DNA from: Pseudobdellovibrionaceae bacterium
Lineage (GTDB): Bacteria > Bdellovibrionota > Bdellovibrionia > Bdellovibrionales > UBA1609
NCBI GenBank assembly: GCA_015163855.1
Contig: JAAOIK010000013.1
Span: 1 to 38,042 of the forward strand
DNA length: 38,042 nt
Direction: 5' to 3'
The translations under genes and the position numbers were made by a program. Under the pieces are notes generated by a model that saw nothing but the letters and a program-made list of their open reading frames with translations, had not been told where the DNA came from and searched no databases. The first letter of the stretch is position 1, and each line of letters starts with the position of its first letter. Below are positions 32,240 to 38,042 of this stretch, one piece after another.

Positions 32240-32245
32240 AACATC

Positions 32246-33160
32246 ATGCTTTTCCCAACCACTACAGCCCAAGAGAAAAGACAGCTTTTACAAGATAAGC
32301 TAAAGCAAAACACCCTTTTACAGTTTCCAGGAGCTTTTTCTCCATTAGTTAGCATGCTTATTGAAGAGCTAGGCTTTGATGGCATTTATATATCTGGCGC
32401 TGTACTATCTAATGATTTAGCTCTACCTGATGTTGGGCTAACCACTTTAACAGAAGTTAGCCTAAGGGGGCGCAGTATTGCTAGGGCTAGCTGCCTTCCT
32501 TCTATAATCGATGTAGACACAGGCTTTGGCGAACCTATGAACTTAGTGCGTAGTATTCAAGAATTAACAGAACTAGGCCTTTCGGGTTGCCACCTAGAAG
32601 ACCAAGTTAACCCTAAACGCTGTGGGCATTTAGATAATAAATCTTTAGTGAGCGTGGCCGAAATGACTAAAAAAATTAAAGCCGCAACTAATGCAAAAAC
32701 GGATTCTAATTTTTTATTAATTGCTCGCACGGATTCTCGTAGCTCTGAAGGATTTAGCAAGGCTGTGGATAGAGCAAAGGCTTACATGGATGCTGGAGCC
32801 GATATGATCTTTCCCGAAGCCTTACAAAGTGAAAAAGAATTTGAAGACTTTAAAAAGCAAGTGGATGCGCCAATAATGGCCAACATGACCGAGTTTGGAA
32901 AGTCTCCTCTTTTAACAAAAAAACAATTAGAAAATATGGGTTACTCTTTGGTGATTTATCCTGTTACCACTTTACGCCTGGCTATGAAAGCCGTAGAAGA
33001 GGGTTTGCAGCATATTAAAACGACGGGAGATCAAAAAAGCATTGTTAGTAATATGCAAGAAAGAAAAAGGCTTTATGAAATTTTAAAGTATAAAGATTAT
33101 GAAAGCTTTGATAAAAGTATATTTAATTTTGATTTAAAAAATAATAAAGAAGGTAACTAA
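32246..33160 (+). CDS. prpB: 2-Methylisocitrate lyase
   Basis: This 304-residue enzyme splits 2-methylisocitrate into pyruvate and succinate, the last step of the methylcitrate cycle for propionyl-CoA. It belongs to the isocitrate lyase/PEP mutase superfamily: FPGAFSPLVSMLIEELGFDGIYISGA at 27-52, the metal site DVDTGFGE (89-96), LEDQVNPKRCGH (117-128, with the catalytic KRCGH loop), IARTDSR and QVDAPIMANMTEFGKSP. The length matches E. coli PrpB (296), and the Pro/Met/Glu around NMTEFG fit PrpB rather than isocitrate lyase. prpC follows 20 bases later; acnD/prpD and prpF are not in the window. Confidence 0.92.
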   Translation: MLFPTTTAQEKRQLLQDKLKQNTLLQFPGAFSPLVSMLIEELGFDGIYISGAVLSNDLALPDVGLTTLTEVSLRGRSIARASCLPSIIDVDTGFGEPMNLVRSIQELTELGLSGCHLEDQVNPKRCGHLDNKSLVSVAEMTKKIKAATNAKTDSNFLLIARTDSRSSEGFSKAVDRAKAYMDAGADMIFPEALQSEKEFEDFKKQVDAPIMANMTEFGKSPLLTKKQLENMGYSLVIYPVTTLRLAMKAVEEGLQHIKTTGDQKSIVSNMQERKRLYEILKYKDYESFDKSIFNFDLKNNKEGN

Positions 33161-33180
33161 TAAAATAGTAAGGAGAGGAT

Positions 33181-34302
33181 GTGCAAAATACAGAAATCAA
33201 AAAAGGTTTAGATGGTGTTATAGTTGATGAAACCAGTATTTCTAAAGTAATGCCAGATATAAACTCTTTGGTTTACCGCGGTTATAAAGTTCAAGACTTG
33301 GCGGAAAAATGTAGCTTTATTCAAGTGGCTTACCTTTTGTGGCATAACGAATTACCCAGCCCTTCAGAATTAAAAAAATTTATCGCCAAAGAAAAAGAGT
33401 ATAGAAAATTAAGTAGCAGTGTTACAACAAGCCTTAATACTTTAAGTAAAAAAGCCCATTATATGGATACGCTTAGAACAGCGATTAGTATTATTGGCTC
33501 TAATGACGAAAGAACTTGGGACTCTTCCCTAAATATCAATTTAGACAAAGCCATTTCTTTGCTTGCAAAAATTCCTACTATTATCGCTTATGATTACCGT
33601 AGAAAAAAAGGCTTAGCGATGATTGAGCCCGACCAAAACTTAAACTTTGTCGAAAACTTTTTTAATATGTGCTTTGGAAAAATTCCCGAAAAAGAAGTTT
33701 TAAAAGCTTTTGAAGTGTCTTTAGTTTTATATGCAGAACATAGTTTTAATGCCTCTACTTTTACCACTCGAGTGATTAGTTCCACACTGTCTGATCTTTA
33801 CAGTGCGGTTGTGGGCGGAGTGGGCGCTTTAAAAGGCCCGTTACACGGAGGAGCTAATGAACAAGTTATGTATATGCTTAAAGAAATTGATTCTGTACAA
33901 AATGCAGAAGCATGGATGCTAAATGCCATTAAAGCTAAGAAAAAAGTAATGGGTTTTGGACACCGCGTTTATAGAAAAGGAGATTCTCGAGTACCTACAA
34001 TGACCAAGTATGCTAAAAAAATGGCAGAAATTACTAATCAAAAAAAATGGATGGATATTTCTGATACTTTAGCAACAGTTATGTTAAAAGAAAAAAATAT
34101 TCACCCCAATTTAGATTTTCCTGCAGGGCCTGCTTACTTTATGATGGGTTTTGAAATCGAAATGTTTACTCCTATTTTTGTAATGAGCCGAATTACTGGC
34201 TGGGCTGCCCACATTATGGAACAAAACTCTGCCAATAGAATTATTAGACCTTTAAGTCATTATGCTGGTTTCGAGGCGCGCGAGTTACCACAAACCCACT
34301 AA
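33181..34302 (+). CDS. prpC: 2-Methylcitrate synthase
   Basis: This 373-residue citrate-synthase-family enzyme most likely condenses propionyl-CoA with oxaloacetate. Catalytic residues are His222 (GPLHGGANEQV), His261 (MGFGHRVYRKGDSR) and Asp312 (NLDFPAGPAYFMMG). The LDFPAGPAYF segment and the neighbouring prpB mark it as methylcitrate synthase, though these enzymes usually also accept acetyl-CoA. About half of its positions differ from the GltA-like paralogue at 7080. The start is GTG at 33181 after a strong AAGGAGAGG. It is followed 6 bases later by sufE, implying one transcript prpB-prpC-sufE. Confidence 0.9.
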   Translation: MQNTEIKKGLDGVIVDETSISKVMPDINSLVYRGYKVQDLAEKCSFIQVAYLLWHNELPSPSELKKFIAKEKEYRKLSSSVTTSLNTLSKKAHYMDTLRTAISIIGSNDERTWDSSLNINLDKAISLLAKIPTIIAYDYRRKKGLAMIEPDQNLNFVENFFNMCFGKIPEKEVLKAFEVSLVLYAEHSFNASTFTTRVISSTLSDLYSAVVGGVGALKGPLHGGANEQVMYMLKEIDSVQNAEAWMLNAIKAKKKVMGFGHRVYRKGDSRVPTMTKYAKKMAEITNQKKWMDISDTLATVMLKEKNIHPNLDFPAGPAYFMMGFEIEMFTPIFVMSRITGWAAHIMEQNSANRIIRPLSHYAGFEARELPQTH

Positions 34303-34308
34303 AGCACA

Positions 34309-34743
34309 ATGTTAAAAACTTTAGACCCTCAACAAAAAATTATTAATAGCTTTCGTAATTATGAAAGTTGGGAAGATAAATACAAGCACATTATTCAGCT
34401 GGGAAAAACCTTAACTCCTTTACAGGAAAAATTAAAAACCGAAGACAATATTGTCAAAGGTTGCCAGTCACAAGTATGGCTTGTGGCTTCTATAAATTCT
34501 CAAAACAAAATAGAATTTAAAGGCGACAGCGACGCTATTATTGTAAAGGGTTTACTGGCTTTAGTTTTGTCTGTTTACAATGGGCTAAGTGCTTCAGAAG
34601 TTTTAGCCACCGAACCCCTTTTTTTAAAAAAACTACAACTGTCCGAACACCTTTCTCCTTCTCGCAGTAACGGCCTTTTTGCTATGATTAAAAAAATTAA
34701 GTATTACGGTTTGGCTTTTCAAGCTTTAGAAAGGCAGAATTAG
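34309..34743 (+). CDS. sufE: SufE sulfur-acceptor protein
   Basis: This 144-residue protein is a SufE, which accepts persulfide from a SufS-type desulfurase. It has the sequence WEDKYKHIIQLGKTL (21-35), DNIVKGCQSQVWL with acceptor Cys52, FKGDSDAIIVKGLLALVLSVYNG (about 73-95) and HLSPSRSNGLFAMIKKIK near the end. The gene follows prpC by 6 bases without its own ribosome binding site, so it is probably translated by coupling. The only desulfurase visible (17926-19113) is of the IscS/NifS type, so its partner may be elsewhere. Confidence 0.93.
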   Translation: MLKTLDPQQKIINSFRNYESWEDKYKHIIQLGKTLTPLQEKLKTEDNIVKGCQSQVWLVASINSQNKIEFKGDSDAIIVKGLLALVLSVYNGLSASEVLATEPLFLKKLQLSEHLSPSRSNGLFAMIKKIKYYGLAFQALERQN

Positions 34744-34745
34744 CA

Positions 34746-35414
34746 TTGTTTGCCTTACCCAGCACTATTATTTATTTTATTAGTTTTATTGTAGCCTTAT
34801 GCAGTCTTAGTTATGAATTAATTTTATCTCAACTTTTAGCAGTGAGTTTTGGAGGAACCCTTTTTTATTACTCTGTTACAATGGGTATTTTTATGTTTTC
34901 TTTGGGCCTAGGGTCTTTGTATTATACTTATAAAAAATCAAAAAACTTAATTTCCTTACTGGTTAAAACAGAAATTATTTTAACCGCCCTTGGGCTTCTT
35001 AGCCCTTATTGGATACTATATACTAGCTCTTTTCAAAATAAAATTTACCCTATGCTTTTTTATTTTTTAATTCACTTACCCTCTATATTAATTGGTTTTT
35101 TTTCTGGCTTAGAATTACCTAACTTATTAGATCTTTCTAGTAAAAAAAATCTTTGCCTTTATTATGATTACTTAGGAATGTTTGTATCTAGTGTTTTGTT
35201 TTATGTATTAATTAAGCAATTAAACTTAATTAATATTACTTTGTTAATTACTAGCTTAAATTTATTTGTCGCCTTGTTGCTGTTATCTTTTAATAAAAAA
35301 TATTTTCATTTAGAAAAAATAATCAGCATTATTTTACTACTAGTTTTAATTTTTCATTGGATATATAGCACTAAAATAGCCACTTTATGGCAATATTTAA
35401 TTTTATTAACCTAA
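34746..35414 (+). CDS. Membrane domain of a membrane-type spermidine synthase, without catalytic part
   Basis: This 222-residue protein has about seven membrane segments. It closely follows the N-terminal half of multi-pass spermidine-synthase-like proteins: ALCSLSYELILSQLLAVSFG (about 17-36), YYSVTMGIFMFSLGLGS (about 41-57), a GFFSGLELPNLLDL segment (about 117-130) and YYDYLGMFVSSVLFYVLI (about 138-155). In those proteins a cytoplasmic aminopropyltransferase domain follows the last helix. Here the frame stops at TKIATLWQYLILLT, exactly at that junction. The start is TTG at 34746, three bases after the sufE stop. The catalytic half is seen on the opposite strand at 37072-38042. This may be one half of a split gene. 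The membrane-domain match is good; its role alone is unknown. Confidence 0.7.
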   Translation: MFALPSTIIYFISFIVALCSLSYELILSQLLAVSFGGTLFYYSVTMGIFMFSLGLGSLYYTYKKSKNLISLLVKTEIILTALGLLSPYWILYTSSFQNKIYPMLFYFLIHLPSILIGFFSGLELPNLLDLSSKKNLCLYYDYLGMFVSSVLFYVLIKQLNLINITLLITSLNLFVALLLLSFNKKYFHLEKIISIILLLVLIFHWIYSTKIATLWQYLILLT

Positions 35415-35428
35415 TTTTAATTTATATA

Positions 35429-36166
35429 TTAAAAATGAGGGTTACACCACTCGCAAAGGTAACGACCTCCCCCTACTGAATAGCGTTTATAAGGAAGCCT
35501 GCAAATATTAGGGTTGTTATAAAAGCATTGAAAATAAGGCTCGCATACACCTTTTTGAGCATTCCAAACATTTTGTAAATTTTCACAAACATAGGCCACA
35601 GATAGTTCGGTATAGCAAGAGTGTATTTTATTAGCAACATCTATGTTAACAAATAAATCTATAGGTATAGGTTTAAAACTGTATTTTAAATGTGATTTTA
35701 CTGCAATGAAAAGCTGAACCACTTTAGTTTTTAATTTTAAATTTAAATCTCTAGCCCATTGTTTGTTAGAATTATTTAATACAAACTCGCCTTGAGATAA
35801 AGAAGCATAAGGTTTTCGTTTTAATTGAATGCTAGAAATACTTAGGCCTGAGCCTATTTGCACATTGGTAGTAATTTTAGAAAGCTCTCTGTATGAAACA
35901 TTTTTTAAAACCACTGAATTACTACTTCCTTCACGATAATACTGCCCTTTCAAGGCTATATAACATTGGTCAGGCCAAGACATTTTCCTTTTAATATCTT
36001 TAATAAAGTGTGCATATAAAGTTTTGTCACGCAATTGTTTTTGTGCTTTATAAGCAAAATCTTGCCCCATGAATAAATAAAATAAAACAGTTCCAGCAAC
36101 TATGGTAAGCATGATTACCATTAACAAAGCAGAACCTTTAGAATGCTTTAGTTGCATTTCATACAT
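35429..36166 (-). CDS. Prepilin-like protein with cysteine-rich tail (second of pair)
   Basis: This 245-residue protein has a short basic leader (MYEMQLKHSK) followed by GSALLMVIMLTIVAGTVLFYLFMG (11-34), an N-terminal helix of the kind in PilX/GspK-type minor pilins. There is no Glu at position 5 of the helix, as in GspK, which caps pseudopili. The middle is a polar soluble domain. The last 65 residues are cysteine-rich: Cys184, 194, 208, 214, 222, 238 and 241, plus Cys68 earlier. Cys184-194-208-214 and the final CxxC repeat the spacing found in the upstream gene product. The start overlaps that gene by 19 bases, implying coupled synthesis. No enzyme motif is seen. I call it a minor pilin or pseudopilin by topology, not by clear homology. 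Confidence 0.65.
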   Translation of the reverse strand: MYEMQLKHSKGSALLMVIMLTIVAGTVLFYLFMGQDFAYKAQKQLRDKTLYAHFIKDIKRKMSWPDQCYIALKGQYYREGSSNSVVLKNVSYRELSKITTNVQIGSGLSISSIQLKRKPYASLSQGEFVLNNSNKQWARDLNLKLKTKVVQLFIAVKSHLKYSFKPIPIDLFVNIDVANKIHSCYTELSVAYVCENLQNVWNAQKGVCEPYFQCFYNNPNICRLPYKRYSVGGGRYLCEWCNPHF

Positions 36167-36999
36167 AAATAACTTTTAATTCGCCTTTCAACACTTCTGC
36201 TACACTTTTTGCCGCAAGACTCTCTATAATTATTTTCATAGCTACCAATAAGGGTAGGAGAAACTCCCAGAGGACAAGAATAGCCTTGTGTTATTGGGTT
36301 AACTCGAGCAGCACCGCTTTTCTTACACCGACTGCCCCTTTCGCAACGCTCTACAGTAAAAAAGCCTTTCAATAAACATCGATGCTGTGGCACACAGGAA
36401 TGAGTCGCTTGTTTATACCTTAACCCTAAGGCCGAGCAAAAATAAGGCAACTTAGTTCCTGCATAGCAAGAATCTATTTTATTATAGGGGAACTTTGTAA
36501 ACACTGGTAACTCTATATAAAAGGGAGAAAATAACTTAGAACTTAAATGCTTAAGTTTAAATTGTATTTTAATTTGGATAATATAAATTTTATAACTTAC
36601 AGATCCATCATTAAAAGAATCTGTTAAGGTTCCTGGTTTTTTTCGAATACTTAACTCTTTTATTTTCATTTTTCCTAAATTAGCACCAGATTTTAAAACT
36701 CCTTCCCAGTCTCCAAAGCCTTTATAACGAGTTAATGTTAAATTTTTCCAAACCACGCCTGGTAAATTTTTGTTAGAAAATTCTTTAGAGCAAGATGCAG
36801 TATTATACAAGTAGGTGGAAATAGCAGATTGAATATTATGAACTTCACTTTCTGTAACAAATTGCTCTTTTTGCTGAAATAATGAAGTAAATCCTGTAGC
36901 AATACTGACACTGATAATTCCCAATATAGACACTGCGATCATTAGTTCTATTAAATTAAAAGCTTTATTAGTAAGTATAGTATCTTTCATGACTAACAT
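36148..36999 (-). CDS. Prepilin-like protein with cysteine-rich tail (first of pair)
   Basis: This 283-residue protein has a type IV prepilin N-terminus: a short leader, then NKA-FNLIELMIAVSILGIIS, with cleavage expected before Phe14 and the conserved Glu at mature position 5. A globular part of about 140 residues follows, then a cysteine-rich tail with Cys178, 188, 202, 208, 219, 225, 242, 262, 266, 279 and 282 (also Cys70). The tail segment KIDSCYAG...C-x-P-x-x-x-C is matched in spacing by the next gene. The start could be ATG at 36999 or the internal ATG at 36990; neither has a clear ribosome binding site. It is a minor pilin candidate; no assembly ATPase, PilC or PilD gene is in the window. 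Confidence 0.75.
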   Translation of the reverse strand: MLVMKDTILTNKAFNLIELMIAVSILGIISVSIATGFTSLFQQKEQFVTESEVHNIQSAISTYLYNTASCSKEFSNKNLPGVVWKNLTLTRYKGFGDWEGVLKSGANLGKMKIKELSIRKKPGTLTDSFNDGSVSYKIYIIQIKIQFKLKHLSSKLFSPFYIELPVFTKFPYNKIDSCYAGTKLPYFCSALGLRYKQATHSCVPQHRCLLKGFFTVERCERGSRCKKSGAARVNPITQGYSCPLGVSPTLIGSYENNYRESCGKKCSRSVERRIKSYLCMKCN

Positions 37000-37071
37000 A
37001 ATAGCATTGCTATATAATATAGAAAAGCCTTAATTATAAAAAAATAACTATTGCCGATTTGTTTTAATAAA

Positions 37072-38042
37072 TTACGGAGAAAACTTTAGGGGCTTAAAAA
37101 TAGAATTACTATTTTTTAAATTATTGTGTATTTTTAGGTATTTAAAGCTTAGCTGTTTTAAATTTTTTCTGGTATTTAAACTAATCTTATTAGAAAATTT
37201 CTTCTCATCAAAGAACAAAGACTGTTTGTTAACTTGGGCAAATACAAAAGGCTCGTTAATACCATAAAAAAACAAAGACTTAAACCCCGCCGCTTTTAAA
37301 GTCGCACTAATAATAGATTGAGGTAAAATAAAATTAGAGGGAAGAACATAATTTTTTTCTGTAAGCACTAATGCATCTGCAACAATATAAGACTCTTTAG
37401 ATAAAAGTTTTTTTAATAATGTATAAAACTCAACACTATACAGCCTAGATATATCTTGATTAAAGGGGAAGGGGAAATCTAAAAAAACCGCATCATATTT
37501 ATTTTTAGTGTTTTTTACAAAATGGAAAGCATCGTCTATATAAGAGTGCACTTTTTTGCTAGAAAAAGCCGATTTATTAATTAAATTTATAGGGTAAAAA
37601 TTTTTAAAAAAGTAAAGAAGTTGAGAATCTAACTCTACCCAGTCAATACTTTTGCTTTGTGGTATGAACTTTAAAATTTGCGAAACAATTAACCCGTCCC
37701 CTCCTCCTAAAACTAGAATTTTTTTAGGAGTTTTTTTAAATAGGTTAATAGACCCCTCTACCATAGACTCGTGATAAACCTTCCAACTAAATAAATTCAT
37801 TTGAGGGTTTTTGTTTAAAAAAATACTAAAAGTTTTAAAAATATCTGGTAATTTTCTAGTAGTATAGGGTGAAATAATATCTACTGACTGATAGGGAGTG
37901 CGAAAATGCTTAATAAAAGAAACTTTATTTAAAATATTTTTAACATTAACTAGATTGTTATTTTTATTTAACTGAACATTAAAATAATGCGCTTTTAAAT
38001 AAAAATGATAGATGGAATCTTTATACAAAGTAGAGAAAAATA
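37072..38042 (-). CDS. Spermidine-synthase-type aminopropyltransferase domain (5' end open at window edge)
   Basis: The protein contains the spermidine/spermine synthase core: FRTPYQSVDII near 42, YHESMVEGS near 85, KILVLGGGDGL at 103-113, DWVELD near 129-134, IDDAFHFV at 164-171 and YDAVFLDFPFPFN at 178-190 (numbered from the TTG at 38028). E. coli SpeE has D-x-T-D-P at the last site; here the first Asp (184) is kept but the second is Phe187, so the substrate may differ. The frame stays open for four more codons to the window edge (FFST before LYKDSI). The TTG at 38028 may therefore be internal and the gene incomplete here. LYKDSIYHF matches the junction just after the last membrane helix in multi-pass relatives. 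The pilin-like gene follows 72 bases downstream. Confidence 0.8.
   Translation of the reverse strand, partial: FFSTLYKDSIYHFYLKAHYFNVQLNKNNNLVNVKNILNKVSFIKHFRTPYQSVDIISPYTTRKLPDIFKTFSIFLNKNPQMNLFSWKVYHESMVEGSINLFKKTPKKILVLGGGDGLIVSQILKFIPQSKSIDWVELDSQLLYFFKNFYPINLINKSAFSSKKVHSYIDDAFHFVKNTKNKYDAVFLDFPFPFNQDISRLYSVEFYTLLKKLLSKESYIVADALVLTEKNYVLPSNFILPQSIISATLKAAGFKSLFFYGINEPFVFAQVNKQSLFFDEKKFSNKISLNTRKNLKQLSFKYLKIHNNLKNSNSIFKPLKFSP

Overview
The window is AT-rich (roughly one third G+C by eye) and comes from a Gram-negative chromosome. Evidence for an outer membrane includes an LptF/LptG-type permease, a LolC/LolE-type permease, a porin-like protein and small beta-barrel proteins. The gene mix is an RNase Y-type HD protein, zinc-free L31, FadE-size acyl-CoA dehydrogenase, ETF-QO, methylcitrate enzymes, a DUF1343/NamZ-type muramidase, secreted endonuclease I, and several large secreted proteins I cannot place. 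My best inference is a low-GC member of the Bdellovibrionota or a related former deltaproteobacterial lineage. No rRNA or marker phylogeny is available here, so this is only an inference. I see no insertion sequence, phage, plasmid or CRISPR array. The window looks like core chromosome with lineage-specific genes mixed in.

Layout. 1-489 is the start of a porin-like gene running off the left edge. 822-3185 is a 787-residue exported protein of unknown function. 3287-6352 (minus) is a doxX-thiB-thiP transport operon with no ATPase gene. 6406-8210 (minus) holds nth and gltA. 9177-12764 (minus) runs: unknown exported protein, lipB, tRNA-Val(GAC), icd, followed closely by a PAP2 phosphatase (8307-9164). 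12966-13053 is tRNA-Leu(TAA). 13118-15288 (plus) holds a small beta-barrel protein, ridA and a LolC/E-type permease. 15291-16367 (minus) is an LptG/F permease. 16433-17838 (plus) holds an unusual response regulator and a minimal birA. 17926-21983 (minus) is phnD-phnC-phnE followed by a cysteine desulfurase. 22127-25364 (plus) holds ETF-QO and an RNase Y relative. 25403-28291 (minus) holds rpmE2 and fadE. rpsD is at 28487, namZ at 29182 (minus) and endA at 30614. 31571-35414 (plus) runs yceD-like, prpB, prpC, sufE and a spermidine-synthase-type membrane domain. 35429-38042 (minus) holds a spermidine-synthase-type catalytic domain followed by two overlapping prepilin-like genes.

How the genes fit together. 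Central carbon and energy metabolism dominates: citrate synthase and isocitrate dehydrogenase (TCA), LipB (lipoyl groups for 2-oxoacid dehydrogenases), FadE plus ETF-QO (fatty-acid beta-oxidation into the quinone pool), and PrpB/PrpC (propionyl-CoA from odd-chain lipids). NifS/IscS and SufE supply Fe-S sulfur. Import systems for thiamine-like and phosphonate/phosphate-like compounds, a secreted nuclease and a muramidase-family enzyme would suit an organism feeding on other cells.

The most unusual observations are: (1) two adjacent prepilin-like proteins sharing a cysteine framework with identical spacing in otherwise different sequences; (2) a membrane-type spermidine synthase whose two halves lie on opposite strands, in the arrangement expected from one inversion; (3) gene ends followed by short tandem copies of their own stop-codon region, with unit lengths that are not multiples of three; (4) a lipB stop codon lying inside the tRNA-Val gene; (5) several consensus-like promoters whose predicted start site falls on the start codon, suggesting leaderless mRNAs.
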